Below, one piece after another: positions 28,915 to 38,508 of a stretch of DNA of 64,000 nt. Every line of letters begins with the position of its first letter. Within the stretch, counting starts at the first letter, position 1. A program made the position numbers and the translations under genes. This DNA is from Prochlorococcus sp. AG-402-B19 (GTDB lineage Bacteria; Cyanobacteriota; Cyanobacteriia; PCC-6307; Cyanobiaceae), in assembly GCA_003279615.1 (NCBI GenBank), contig QCHM01000004.1, positions 62,001 to 126,000 of the forward strand, read 5' to 3'. A model generated the notes under the pieces. The model did no database searches. It saw only the letters and a program-made list of their open reading frames with translations, and was not told the origin of the DNA.

Positions 28915-29681
28915 CTTACCCTTCTGTAATAAGCTCTAAAAATGCCAGAAAGGTATCCACATTACCTGCAGGATTGGATAGTCTTCGGATGCCTGAACAC
29001 ATTGCGATAATTATGGATGGCAATGGTAGATGGGCAAAAGCAAAGGGTTTACCAAGATCAATGGGGCATACATCAGGGGTTGAGTCTCTAAAAAATACTC
29101 TGCATTTATGTAGTGACTGGGGAATAGGCGCTTTAACTGTTTATGCTTTTTCAACTGAAAATTGGTCAAGGCCTAGCGAAGAAGTTAATGTCTTAATGAC
29201 ACTTTTTGAAAGCGTTCTTAAGCGTGAGTTGACTAATTTAAAACTTGAAGAAGTAAAAATTAATTTTTTAGGTGATCTTGATCCATTGCCCATTGCCTTA
29301 AAAGAATTAATTAATGAGTCGGTTGAATTAACTAAAAAAAACAAAGGAATACGTTTTAATGTGTGTACTAATTATGGAGGACGAAGAGAATTAGTACTTG
29401 CAGCTCAAAAGTTGGCAGAAAGATCGGTTAAAGGAGAATTGGATCCTTCTTGTATAGATGAAAATGTTTTTGCTTCTGAACTGTTTACAGCAAGTGAGGT
29501 TGATCCAGACTTGCTTATTAGAACTAGTGGTGAAAAAAGAATAAGTAATTTTCTACTATGGCAATTAGCTTATGCTGAGATACATGTTACAGATGTATTA
29601 TGGCCAGATTTCAATGCAGATGCTCTTAAAAAGGCACTTCTTGACTATCAATCAAGAAGTAGGAGATTTGGAGGGGTGTGA
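28911..29681 (+). CDS. uppS: Isoprenyl transferase (undecaprenyl diphosphate synthase)
   Basis: UppS builds the C55 carrier lipid for peptidoglycan from farnesyl diphosphate and isopentenyl diphosphate. The catalytic motif [16 protein letters not shown] (Asp at residue 36), the segment [11 protein letters not shown] and the C-terminal [18 protein letters not shown] are present. The 256-residue frame starts with TTG overlapping the dacA stop (TTGA); an internal ATG at residue 27 is a less likely start. Confidence 0.95.
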   Translation: MTYPSVISSKNARKVSTLPAGLDSLRMPEHIAIIMDGNGRWAKAKGLPRSMGHTSGVESLKNTLHLCSDWGIGALTVYAFSTENWSRPSEEVNVLMTLFESVLKRELTNLKLEEVKINFLGDLDPLPIALKELINESVELTKKNKGIRFNVCTNYGGRRELVLAAQKLAERSVKGELDPSCIDENVFASELFTASEVDPDLLIRTSGEKRISNFLLWQLAYAEIHVTDVLWPDFNADALKKALLDYQSRSRRFGGV

Positions 29682-29775
29682 CTAAATTAATTGGATATCT
29701 TGAGTTCTATGATTTTTTATAGATTATCAGCTAAAACTAAATAACAATAAAAACTTTTCATATTCAAATCCTTTT

Positions 29776-30819
29776 ATGACACTAATCAATCCAAATATTC
29801 GGGAATCTAATAAATTCTCCAAAGAAGATGACTCATATTTAGATTTTAATTCCATAAAAGGAGGCGATCTTAGGCATGATTGGTCTTTAGAGGAAGTTAA
29901 AGAGATACTTGATTTGCCATTAATGGATTTGTTGTGGAGAGCTCAAATAGTTCATAGGTCTTATAATCCAGGTTATAAAGTCCAACTTGCCTCTCTCCTA
30001 AGTGTGAAGACTGGTGGATGCTCAGAAGACTGTTCATATTGTCCTCAGTCTGCACACAACGCAACTAAGGTTGAACCTATTCCTGCACTTCAAGTTAAGT
30101 CTGTCCTGGATAGAGCGAGAGCGGCTAAAGACAATGGAGCAGATAGATTTTGTATGGGTTGGGCTTGGCGTGAGATCAAAGATGGAAACGCTTTTGATTC
30201 AATGCTTGAAATGGTTAGAGGTGTCAGAAAACTTGGCCTTGAAGCATGTGTTACAGCTGGAATGCTTACTGATTCTCAGGCTTCTAAATTGGCAGAGGCA
30301 GGTTTGACAGCCTATAACCACAATTTAGATACTAGCCCTGAGCACTATTCCAATATTATTTCAACTAGAACATATCAAGATCGACTTGAAACATTGAGAA
30401 GAGTTCGTATGGCTGGAATTACAGTGTGTTGTGGTGGAATTATAGGGATGGGAGAATCTACCACTGATAGAGCATCTTTGCTAAAAGTTTTGGCAACTTT
30501 AGATCCGCATCCTGAGAGTGTTCCTATTAATGCGTTGGTTGCGGTAGAAGGGACGCCTATGCAGGATTTGTCTTCTATTGATCCATTGGAGATGGTTCGG
30601 ATGGTTGCGACAGCAAGAATCATTATGCCTAAGAGTCGAATTAGACTTAGTGCAGGAAGACAACAATTAGGTAGGGAAGCTCAGATACTATGTCTACAAT
30701 CCGGCGCTGATTCTATATTTTATGGAGATACACTTTTGACAACAAGTAATCCGGAAGTGGAGGCAGACCGTAGACTTTTAGCAGATGCTGGAATTACTGC
30801 CAATTTCTCACAAGAATAA
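29776..30819 (+). CDS. bioB: Biotin synthase
   Basis: BioB inserts sulfur into dethiobiotin using radical SAM chemistry. The radical SAM cluster cysteines are C82, C86 and C89 in [13 protein letters not shown]. Ligands of the second cluster lie further on, with the C-terminal motif [14 protein letters not shown]. At 347 residues it is the usual length. The ATG start is clear. It lies 94 bases after uppS and 6 bases before trhO. Confidence 0.97.
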   Translation: MTLINPNIRESNKFSKEDDSYLDFNSIKGGDLRHDWSLEEVKEILDLPLMDLLWRAQIVHRSYNPGYKVQLASLLSVKTGGCSEDCSYCPQSAHNATKVEPIPALQVKSVLDRARAAKDNGADRFCMGWAWREIKDGNAFDSMLEMVRGVRKLGLEACVTAGMLTDSQASKLAEAGLTAYNHNLDTSPEHYSNIISTRTYQDRLETLRRVRMAGITVCCGGIIGMGESTTDRASLLKVLATLDPHPESVPINALVAVEGTPMQDLSSIDPLEMVRMVATARIIMPKSRIRLSAGRQQLGREAQILCLQSGADSIFYGDTLLTTSNPEVEADRRLLADAGITANFSQE

Positions 30820-30825
30820 GTAGTT

Positions 30826-31785
30826 ATGAAAACAGAGGATAGCCTCAAGAATTTCAAATATAAAGTTGCTGCCTTTTACAAGTTTATAACGATTATTGAT
30901 CAAGAAATTCTTTTGATTAAAGAAGAACTAACGAACATAGCAACGGATCAGGAAATAAAAGGCACTATTTTATTAGCTTCTGAAGGTGTTAACGGTACGG
31001 TTTGTGGAACTGAAAATGCCATAGTTCAATTTATTGAAACCTTGGAGAAACTTTTAAAGGTATCGAAAATTAATGTTAAATATAGTTGGACCGAAAAGCA
31101 GGCATTTAGACGTTTTAAAGCTCGTCAGAAAAAAGAAATTGTCACGATTGGGCTAAAACAAGTTAATCCTGCTAAATCTGTAGGTAAATATATAAAAAGC
31201 TGTGAATGGAATGAGTTCCTAGAAGATCCTGATAGTGTTGTTATTGATACTCGTAATGATTATGAAATAAAAATTGGAAATTTTGCAGGAGCTCTAAATC
31301 CACACACAAGCTCATTTCGTGAATTTCCTGCATGGGTTCAAAAGCATTTAAAACCTTTAATCGAGGAGAATCCATCTTTGAAAATAGGGATGTATTGTAC
31401 AGGAGGGATAAGATGCGAAAAAGCTACTTCTTATTTGATAGATGAAGGCTTTTCCGATGTACATCATCTTGAAGGTGGGATTCTGAAATATCTAGAAGAT
31501 GTTTCTCCTGAGAAGAGTTTATGGGAAGGTGAGTGCTTTGTTTTTGATCAACGTGTCTCTTTAGATCATGACCTCTCACCAGGTTCACACACGATGTGTC
31601 ATGCTTGTGGATTGCCTATCTCCCCTGAGGATTTAAAAAAGCCAACCTATATTAAAGGCTTGCAATGTGAGGCTTGTGTGAATAAATTTACAGATAGCGA
31701 TAGAGCAAGATTTGCAGAAAGACAACGTCAAATTGATGAAATAATGAAACGTCTACCTGAAAATTCTATATGGCCAGTCTCATGA
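30826..31785 (+). CDS. trhO: tRNA uridine hydroxylase / rhodanese-domain protein TrhO
   Basis: Members of the TrhO (YceA) family hydroxylate uridine 34 of tRNA in an oxygen-dependent way. The protein has the N-terminal acylphosphatase-like domain (EGVNGTVCGT) and a rhodanese domain with the active cysteine C191 in YCTGGIRCEKA. Beyond it are paired cysteines (CHACGLPI, LQCEACV) that could bind zinc. At 319 residues it is typical. The start ATG follows bioB by 6 bases. Its stop overlaps the next gene by four bases. Confidence 0.9.
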   Translation: MKTEDSLKNFKYKVAAFYKFITIIDQEILLIKEELTNIATDQEIKGTILLASEGVNGTVCGTENAIVQFIETLEKLLKVSKINVKYSWTEKQAFRRFKARQKKEIVTIGLKQVNPAKSVGKYIKSCEWNEFLEDPDSVVIDTRNDYEIKIGNFAGALNPHTSSFREFPAWVQKHLKPLIEENPSLKIGMYCTGGIRCEKATSYLIDEGFSDVHHLEGGILKYLEDVSPEKSLWEGECFVFDQRVSLDHDLSPGSHTMCHACGLPISPEDLKKPTYIKGLQCEACVNKFTDSDRARFAERQRQIDEIMKRLPENSIWPVS

Positions 31786-32282
31786 CGAAAACTAATTTAA
31801 CTCTATTAGAAAAAGAAGCATCTGATAGAGGTTTTTTGCTGCGAATACAAGTTAGGAGACCTCTCAATATTTGGTCGTTTAGGTTGGTTGTTGGTGAATT
31901 AACTAGTAATGATAAAATTCAATTATGGGGTGAAATGAAAGGATGGGCGTATCAAAATACTAAAGGACTTCAGCTTGATACCATGAAGGTTAGTAAGAAC
32001 GCCAATTCTAAAGTAGGTGATTTGATTTGGGCTGCAACTATGGCTTGGACTTTAGAAGAGACTCCATGTCGAAGTGCGAGATTATTGGCTATTTATGATG
32101 AGAACAATCAACATGAAATTTTGCAACGTTACTTTCGGAGGCGTGGATTTAATACTGTGCGTAAAGTGGGATCTTCTCCCTTGGACTTGCCTTTGAGACT
32201 TGTATGGGGAGGTGCAGGTGCATTTATGGTAGGTGATTGTGAGACTGTCCTTGAAAAAAGTTATCGGAGTTGGTCGGAGTAA
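31782..32282 (+). CDS. Conserved hypothetical protein (possibly GNAT-like fold)
   Basis: I chose the ATG at 31782, which overlaps the trhO stop as ATGA; an upstream in-frame ATG at 31770 is also possible. The 166-residue product is soluble and has no motif I can name. The central part (DLIWAATMAWTLEETPCRSARL, then ILQRYFRRRGFNTV) has the helix-strand pattern seen in acetyltransferase-like folds, which is only a guess. Coupling to trhO suggests a linked function. Confidence 0.75.
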   Translation: MTKTNLTLLEKEASDRGFLLRIQVRRPLNIWSFRLVVGELTSNDKIQLWGEMKGWAYQNTKGLQLDTMKVSKNANSKVGDLIWAATMAWTLEETPCRSARLLAIYDENNQHEILQRYFRRRGFNTVRKVGSSPLDLPLRLVWGGAGAFMVGDCETVLEKSYRSWSE

Positions 32283-32292
32283 TTAAATTTTT

Positions 32293-33225
32293 TTAGGAGA
32301 CTAAATCTAAGGTGTCATTAGCATGGTAACTGCTTCTTACTAATGGACCGCTGTTTACTTTTTTAAAACCTAATCCCTTTGCTATTTCTGCAAAATCATT
32401 GAATTTTGTAGGTGACCAGTAATGAGAAACTGGAATATGAGCAAGTGAAGGTCGTAAATATTGACCGATAGTTAGATATTGGCAATCGACTTCTCTTAGG
32501 TCTTTAAGGGTTTGAATTATTTCATGAAACTTTTCTCCTAGTCCAAGCATTATTCCTGATTTTGTAGGAATCTTTGGAGCAATTTCCCTAGCAGATTTAA
32601 GAAGGTTTAGTGAATGTTCGTAAGTAGCTCCTCTCCTTACTTCTCTTTGAAGTCTCTTGACAGTCTCAAGATTATGGTTGAAGCAAATAGGATCAGCCGA
32701 GAGAACTAGATTAAGTCGCTCTCTTTGTTTTTTGTTATTGTCCTTGTTGTTTCCACCCCAGAAATCTGGTGTTAGTACCTCTATCGCGACACCAGGATTC
32801 AATGATCTAATTGCTTCCATTGTTGTCGTGAATAGACTTGCGCCGTGATCAGGTAAATCATCTCTTGCGACTGCGGTTAGTACCACATACTTGAGTTTTA
32901 AGACTTGAACAGCCTTTGCAACTTTTTTTGCTTCAAAAAGATTTACTTTCTCGGGTGACTTTCCTTTCTCTACTTGGCAGAATGCACAGCTCCTTGTACA
33001 GATTGAGCCACCTAATAAGAAAGTAGCCGTACCAGCGGCGTAACATTCACCTCTGTTTGGACATCTACCTTCCTCACAGATTGTATGTAATCTATTTTCC
33101 TTTACTAGCTTTTGAACTTTTTCTAGTTGAGATGCGTTTCCTATGGATGGTTTGATCCAATTAGGTAAACGTTCTTCTGGAAGGGATCTACTATATTTTG
33201 TTGTTTTTCTTGTGGTTGTGGTCAT
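32293..33225 (-). CDS. lipA: Lipoyl synthase
   Basis: LipA inserts two sulfurs into octanoyl groups on lipoyl proteins. The auxiliary cluster motif [12 protein letters not shown] and the radical SAM motif [16 protein letters not shown] are intact, and the C-terminal [10 protein letters not shown] is typical. At 310 residues it is normal. The ATG start is clear. It is 13 bases downstream of recR. Confidence 0.97.
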   Translation of the reverse strand: MTTTTRKTTKYSRSLPEERLPNWIKPSIGNASQLEKVQKLVKENRLHTICEEGRCPNRGECYAAGTATFLLGGSICTRSCAFCQVEKGKSPEKVNLFEAKKVAKAVQVLKLKYVVLTAVARDDLPDHGASLFTTTMEAIRSLNPGVAIEVLTPDFWGGNNKDNNKKQRERLNLVLSADPICFNHNLETVKRLQREVRRGATYEHSLNLLKSAREIAPKIPTKSGIMLGLGEKFHEIIQTLKDLREVDCQYLTIGQYLRPSLAHIPVSHYWSPTKFNDFAEIAKGLGFKKVNSGPLVRSSYHANDTLDLVS

Positions 33226-33238
33226 TTTGGTTTGATGA

Positions 33239-33838
33239 TTAATCTAAATCTCTGCGTCCTTCTAAAGCACGCGAAAGTGTTACCTCATCGGCATATTCCA
33301 ACTCACTTCCAACAGGAAGTCCATAAGCAATACGAGTGACTTTTGTGAAAGGTTTTAATAATCTTCCAACATAAAGACTCGTAGTATCCCCTTCAATACT
33401 TGGAGTTAAGGCAAGTATGACTTCTTTTATATTTTCTTTATCCACTCTTCTTACAAGACTTGATATTTCAAGCATCTCTGGTCCAATGCCATCCATAGGA
33501 GAAATCAGTCCACCAATAACATGATAAAGGCCTTTGTACTCGCGAGTTCGCTCAAGTGCAAGTAAATCTCTTGACTCGGAAACAACGCAAATCAGATCTT
33601 GATTTCTTTCTTTGTTTAAACAAATTTCGCATAGTTCTCCTGCAGTTAAATGAAAACACTTCTTGCATTGACCTACTTGACTTTTCGCATTAATTAGAGC
33701 TTCTGCAAACAATTTTATTTTGTCTTCTGGCTGACGCAAAAGATGAAGAGCTAATCTTTGAGCAGTTCTGGGGCCGATACCAGGTAATTGCTCAAACTGA
33801 TCAATTAATTTAGATAATGGTCTAGTGAAGCCGCTCAG
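33239..33838 (-). CDS. recR: Recombination protein RecR, non-canonical start
   Basis: RecR acts with RecFO in gap repair. The zinc finger [16 protein letters not shown], the Toprim segment [16 protein letters not shown] and the C-terminal RALEGRRDL are present. The helix-hairpin-helix [19 protein letters not shown] is encoded upstream of the first standard start codon (TTG at 33739). The open frame runs back to an in-frame TGA at 33844-33842, and in that interval there is no ATG, GTG or TTG. I give the CTG at 33838 as the start because it restores 199 residues, the family length. An ATT further in is the alternative. See findings. Confidence 0.85.
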   Translation of the reverse strand: MSGFTRPLSKLIDQFEQLPGIGPRTAQRLALHLLRQPEDKIKLFAEALINAKSQVGQCKKCFHLTAGELCEICLNKERNQDLICVVSESRDLLALERTREYKGLYHVIGGLISPMDGIGPEMLEISSLVRRVDKENIKEVILALTPSIEGDTTSLYVGRLLKPFTKVTRIAYGLPVGSELEYADEVTLSRALEGRRDLD

Positions 33839-33957
33839 AGTTCAGAAGCAATTAACTTGAATGTAGTCAGACTTTTATCTGGGTTGCAGTAATTTAAAGA
33901 AGATTTTCGTCAGTTAAATTAGAAATGTATCAAAATAGTGATGCTTGAGTCTCCAAA

Positions 33958-34503
33958 ATGATCAATTTTTTTCGAACATCTCTTAAATCCCTTTTGGCTA
34001 TAGCGTTGATCTTGACGCTTGGAGCTTGCTCTACAGGGGGAGCGGCAGGGTTGGAACCTTTTAAAAGTCAAGATGGACGATATGGTTTTCTTTTCCCAAC
34101 AGGGTGGACGAGAGTGGCTGTCGATAATGGGCCAGAGGTTGTTTATCATGATTTGATCAATTCCGATGAAACTCTCAGTCTTGTAATTTCTAAATTGGAA
34201 AATGAAGTTGATTTAGATGATTTGGGTGGAGCGGATGCTGTAGGGGAAAGACTTTTCGGTGAAAAAAATAGTAATAATCCTATTCAATTAATTGATGCTT
34301 CAGAAAGGGAAGTTGATAATCGCAAATTCTATGATCTTGAATACTCTATTGATTTAGAAGAAAAGAGTAGGCACGAAATCGCTACTGTCGTAGTGTATAG
34401 AGGTTATTTATATACACTTGCTGCTAGCACTAATGAACAACGCTGGTCAAAAATGCAAGACACTTTTAAAAGAGTAGTTAGTTCTTTCACTTTCTTTATA
34501 TAA
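33958..34503 (+). CDS. PsbP-family (CyanoP) photosystem II lipoprotein
   Basis: The 181-residue protein starts with a lipoprotein signal (lipobox LGAC, lipidation cysteine C24) and continues with a PsbP fold (GRYGFLFPTGWTRVAVDNGPE, then DETLSLVISKL). CyanoP associates with photosystem II on the lumenal side of the thylakoid and is thought to help assembly. The ATG start is clear. Its stop is separated from the stop of the convergent ABC transporter gene by a single base. Confidence 0.9.
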   Translation: MINFFRTSLKSLLAIALILTLGACSTGGAAGLEPFKSQDGRYGFLFPTGWTRVAVDNGPEVVYHDLINSDETLSLVISKLENEVDLDDLGGADAVGERLFGEKNSNNPIQLIDASEREVDNRKFYDLEYSIDLEEKSRHEIATVVVYRGYLYTLAASTNEQRWSKMQDTFKRVVSSFTFFI

Positions 34504-34504
34504 C

Positions 34505-36286
34505 TTAAGTATGATTTTCACCAGCTTGAATTTTCCACAGGTAGTAATAGAAATCTCTATTTTTTAGAAGAGAAATATGTGTTCCTTTCTCAATAATTTT
34601 ACCTTTATCTAAAACTATAATTTCGTCAGCATCTATTACTGTGCTTAAACGATGTGCAATAACAATTGTTGTACAACTATTTGTTATCTTCTTTAAAGAT
34701 CTTTGAATCGCGGCTTCAGTTTCATTGTCTACAGATGCTGTTGCCTCATCTAATATTAATATTGGTGCGTTTTTTAAGATTGCCCTCGCGATAGCAATTC
34801 TTTGTCTTTGTCCGCCTGATAACTTTTGGCCTCTTTCTCCCACTATTGTTTTTAACCCTTCTGGCAGTTGACTAATAAATTCAGTTGCTTCGGCAATGTC
34901 TGCAGCTTTTATAATTTTTGATTTATCAATATTTTGTGATCCATATGAAATATTTTCTTCAATTGAGCCTTGGAATAAATATGTTTCCTGGCTTACTAAT
35001 GCAATACATCGTCGTAGACTTTTTAAATCTAATGATTCAATTGAGTTTCCATCAATTTCTATTGAACCTTTACTGATTTTATACAGCCTTAATAATAGTT
35101 TTACCAGTGTACTTTTACCAGAACCGGTAGCACCTACAATGCCTATTTTCTTGCCGGGACTAATATTTAAATTGAAGTTTTTTATAACTTGAAATCGACC
35201 TTGATATGTAAAATCAACATTTTTAAATTTGATTTCACCTTTGATATTATTTGGATGTAATTTGACTTTGCCAGTTTTAATTTTTATTGGAGTATCTATT
35301 AAATCTAAAACTCTATTTGTTGAGGCCATTGATCTTTGATAATCATCTAAAATATGCCCTAGTGTTGTTAAGGGCCATAATAATCTTTGAGTAATAAATA
35401 CTAAAAAACTATAAGTTCCAACTGGCATTAATCCTTTCCAAGTCTGGAAACCGCCAGCAATTAATATTGCAAGGAATGCAAATAGGATTGCGAATCTAAT
35501 TAATGGGATAAATGCAGCTGATAACTTAATTGCTTTTCTATTACTTTCTTGATATAAATTGCTATCAAGCCTTAATCTTTCAAGTTCCCAATCTTCAGTA
35601 GCGAAACTTTTTATAGTAAGCATTCCACTGAGGTTGTTATTAAGTCTTGAGGCAAGATCTCCAGCTCTATCTCTAACTTCACGGTAACGAGGAGCTAGAC
35701 TCTTCTGAAAATTAATTGAACCCCATAAAATAAATGGAATTGGGATGAATGCTAGTAATGCAATTCCTGGAGCTAAGAAAATCATTGCTCCTCCAACAAT
35801 ACAAACAGTAATTATTAGCTGAATAATTTTATTAGCCCCTTCATCTAAGAATCTTTCTAGTTGATTGATATCATCGTTAAGTACTGTCATTAGCCTTCCT
35901 GTATTGTCTGATTCGAAAAATGTCATCTCTAGCTGTTGCAAATGATCATATGCCTTGATCCTCAAATAGTGTTGTGTTTTTTGTGCTAAATTCCTCCACA
36001 TTAATCCATATAAATATTCAAAGAATGATTCAGCGCTCCATATTAAAAAGGAGATAAATGCAAGCGCAAGAAGCTGATCTGGGACTGTATTAAATCCAAT
36101 AGAACCAAGCCATGAACTCTCTTTTCTTACTACAACATCAACTGATATGCCAATCAGGACAGGTGGTGCTAGATCAAAAAATTTATTTAATATAGAGCAT
36201 GTAATAGCTGAGTAGATTAGATGCTTTTGACTTTTAAGATTATCCAAAAGTCTTATTAGTGGTTTTTTCGATTTTGAATCAATCAT
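34505..36286 (-). CDS. ABC exporter, fused permease and ATPase (MsbA-like)
   Basis: The 593 residues hold six transmembrane segments (about 20-310) and one nucleotide-binding domain, with Walker A GATGSGKSTLVKLL, signature LSGGQRQRIAIARAI, Walker B ILILDEATASVD and the H-loop IAHRLST. Such half-transporters act as dimers to export lipids, peptides or drugs. The substrate cannot be read from sequence. It lies 20 bases after a small secreted-protein gene on the same strand. Confidence 0.93.
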   Translation of the reverse strand: MIDSKSKKPLIRLLDNLKSQKHLIYSAITCSILNKFFDLAPPVLIGISVDVVVRKESSWLGSIGFNTVPDQLLALAFISFLIWSAESFFEYLYGLMWRNLAQKTQHYLRIKAYDHLQQLEMTFFESDNTGRLMTVLNDDINQLERFLDEGANKIIQLIITVCIVGGAMIFLAPGIALLAFIPIPFILWGSINFQKSLAPRYREVRDRAGDLASRLNNNLSGMLTIKSFATEDWELERLRLDSNLYQESNRKAIKLSAAFIPLIRFAILFAFLAILIAGGFQTWKGLMPVGTYSFLVFITQRLLWPLTTLGHILDDYQRSMASTNRVLDLIDTPIKIKTGKVKLHPNNIKGEIKFKNVDFTYQGRFQVIKNFNLNISPGKKIGIVGATGSGKSTLVKLLLRLYKISKGSIEIDGNSIESLDLKSLRRCIALVSQETYLFQGSIEENISYGSQNIDKSKIIKAADIAEATEFISQLPEGLKTIVGERGQKLSGGQRQRIAIARAILKNAPILILDEATASVDNETEAAIQRSLKKITNSCTTIVIAHRLSTVIDADEIIVLDKGKIIEKGTHISLLKNRDFYYYLWKIQAGENHT

Positions 36287-36306
36287 TGTATGAAGATTTC
36301 TTTTAA

Positions 36307-36582
36307 TTAGAGATTATATTTCTCTGTAGCTATATCTTTGCAGTAATCACGTGAGCTTTTTATAGAAGATCCAGATCTATATCTTTCCATGAAACATTTA
36401 CATGTAAAATGACTAATGTTATCTGAAAGTTTCTTATCCTCAAATTTAAGTTTTGATTTTATTGATGCAATGCAGAATCTATTGATTAGATTATTTTTAT
36501 GTGCTGCCTTATTCTCTAAAGGACTACTGATTATTAAAATCAAATATGTAATTATGCTTCTGAAAAATATTTTATAAACCAT
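36307..36582 (-). CDS. Small secreted protein with four cysteines
   Basis: The 91-residue protein starts with a signal-like hydrophobic segment (residues 5-20) and carries four cysteines at 37, 61, 63 and 81 in an otherwise Lys/Ser-rich chain. Such spacing could form two disulfides or bind a metal after export. I do not recognise the family. It lies 12 bases after the DEAD-box helicase gene and 20 bases before the ABC exporter gene, all on one strand. Confidence 0.65.
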   Translation of the reverse strand: MVYKIFFRSIITYLILIISSPLENKAAHKNNLINRFCIASIKSKLKFEDKKLSDNISHFTCKCFMERYRSGSSIKSSRDYCKDIATEKYNL

Positions 36583-36594
36583 ATTTATTCTTTT

Positions 36595-38361
36595 TTAGTC
36601 AGTTCTGTTTATCTGTAATTCTCTATTCATTACTTTGACTTTTTTTAAAGCTTGAAAAACTTTATCAGGCATTTGTTTCGGCAAATCTACTAGGCTGTAA
36701 TTTTCAAATATTCTTATTCTGCCAATTGATCTCCCTTTTAATCCTGCTTCATTAGCAATTGCGCCAACTAAATTTCCTGGCTTCACTCTGTCTCGGTGCC
36801 CAACTTCAACTCTGAATCTTTCCATTGCATCTTCAAGTCTGTTGTTATCAAAATCACCTCTTCGACGTTGTTTGAATTTATTGTCTCGTCGATCGTTTCT
36901 TATATTCCTTTGAGCTGATTGCCTGATCCAATCCTCATTCCCATTCTCAAGGAGTGCATTAAAACCAACTGCTAAATTTAATGCGGCAAGTGTTAAATCT
37001 TTTTGATCTATATCTATTTCCTTCTCAACATTTTTTATTAATTCTTCTAAAATATGAACCTCTTGTGGGTTGTCTCTTTCCGTTGAGGCGGCTTTTATTA
37101 ATTTTTCTTTAAGCTTCTTAATTCGATTGCTGTTTATAAGTTCATTGTCTGGGATATCCATTTTCTCAATTGGTTGACCTACAGCTCTTTCAAGATTACT
37201 TAAAAATGATCTTTCTCTTGGATTAACAAAAAGAATAGCTTCACCATTCCTTCCTGCCCGGCCAGTTCTGCCAATTCTATGAACGTATGCTTCGCGATCA
37301 AATGGCATATCATAATTTATTACTAAACCAATTCGATCAACATCAAGACCTCTTGCTGCGACATCTGTCGCTACTAAAATATTGATAGAACCCTGTCTTA
37401 ATCTTTCAACAGTTCGTTCCCTTTGATTTTGAGGAATATCTCCATTCAAAACAGCTACATTATATCCATATGATTCTAATTTTTCAGCTACTACAATTGT
37501 AATAGCTTTTGTTCTAGCAAATATTATTACTCCTTCTTCTGATACAGCTTCAAGTACTCTTTGAAGGGCATTAACTTTATATACATTTTGAACGCTTATA
37601 TACCTTTGCCTGATAAGTCTTTCCTTCAATTCAGTTGCTTTTATAGTTATTTCCGCAGGACTGTTTAAATATTTTTTTGATAATCTTCTTATCTCAGATG
37701 GCATTGTTGCTGAGAATAGAACCAATTGTCTCTCCTCTGGCAATTGTTCTAAAATCCACTCAACATCATCAATGAATCCCATTCTTAACATTTCATCAGC
37801 TTCATCTAGAACTAAACAACTTAAACGACTAGTATTTAGAGTCTTTTGTCGCATATGATCCATGACTCGCCCAGGAGTCCCAACGACTACATCAACTCCC
37901 CTCCTAAGAGTGTTGATTTGACTTCGGAAATCAGAGCCTCCATATATTGCTAGTACTTTAAAATGTGGATGACCTGCGGAATATGTGCGAAATGATTCAG
38001 CCACTTGCATAGCCAACTCGCGAGTTGGAGCTAGAACTAAAACTTGTGGATGTCCAACATTCTTTTTTAGTCTTTCAAGGATTGGCAATGCAAATGCTGC
38101 TGTTTTACCTGTACCTGTTTGAGCTTGTCCAACTAAATCTCTACCAAGAAGTAATTCAGGAATTGCAGCTTTTTGAATCGGAGTGGGTGATGAGTAGCCT
38201 TTATCAGAGATTGTTTGAATTAGTTCTTCACTAAAATTAAATTCAGAAAATCCATTCTCTGAATTTTGATCACCTTCATCCAATATTTCTTCAGTAGATT
38301 CCTCGAGAACATCTTGATCTACTGGACATGAGGAATCCTCATGTAGATTTTTAGTTGTCAT
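36595..38361 (-). CDS. deaD: DEAD-box ATP-dependent RNA helicase (DeaD/CsdA type)
   Basis: The 588 residues show the helicase core: Q motif region, AQTGTGKTAAF, PTRELAMQV, VLDEADEML, SAT, and HRIGRTGRAGR. After a variable region comes a DbpA-like RNA-binding domain near the C terminus (GNLVGAIANEAGLKGRSIG). Such helicases help ribosome assembly and mRNA decay, often in the cold; CrhR is the best-known cyanobacterial example. A charged N-terminal extension of about 45 residues precedes the core. The ATG start is clear. Confidence 0.95.
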   Translation of the reverse strand: MTTKNLHEDSSCPVDQDVLEESTEEILDEGDQNSENGFSEFNFSEELIQTISDKGYSSPTPIQKAAIPELLLGRDLVGQAQTGTGKTAAFALPILERLKKNVGHPQVLVLAPTRELAMQVAESFRTYSAGHPHFKVLAIYGGSDFRSQINTLRRGVDVVVGTPGRVMDHMRQKTLNTSRLSCLVLDEADEMLRMGFIDDVEWILEQLPEERQLVLFSATMPSEIRRLSKKYLNSPAEITIKATELKERLIRQRYISVQNVYKVNALQRVLEAVSEEGVIIFARTKAITIVVAEKLESYGYNVAVLNGDIPQNQRERTVERLRQGSINILVATDVAARGLDVDRIGLVINYDMPFDREAYVHRIGRTGRAGRNGEAILFVNPRERSFLSNLERAVGQPIEKMDIPDNELINSNRIKKLKEKLIKAASTERDNPQEVHILEELIKNVEKEIDIDQKDLTLAALNLAVGFNALLENGNEDWIRQSAQRNIRNDRRDNKFKQRRRGDFDNNRLEDAMERFRVEVGHRDRVKPGNLVGAIANEAGLKGRSIGRIRIFENYSLVDLPKQMPDKVFQALKKVKVMNRELQINRTD

Positions 38362-38405
38362 CTAATAATGGCTGCCTTTTGTCCTTCAAATTAGGCAGAC
38401 AACTT

Positions 38406-38413
38406 CCGATCGG
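38406..38413. promoter_or_regulatory. GC-rich 8-base palindrome in the deaD leader region
   Basis: CCGATCGG is a perfect inverted repeat about 45 bases upstream of the deaD start, inside the 147-base deaD-recD spacer, which is more GC-rich than most spacers here. It may be an operator or part of an mRNA leader structure; helicase genes of this type are often controlled through their leaders. Confidence 0.25.
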
Positions 38414-38508
38414 TGTATTACCGTGCTTTGCTGACTCGCCTTGTTAAAGGGATATAATTTTTATTTTATCATCTCAAAATTCCTTTTAGGAATAAGTTGC
38501 CCACATCT

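Noticed and set aside
30014-30307. 97-codon plus-strand frame within bioB
   Set aside because: It overlaps the BioB cluster region out of frame; BioB is unambiguous.
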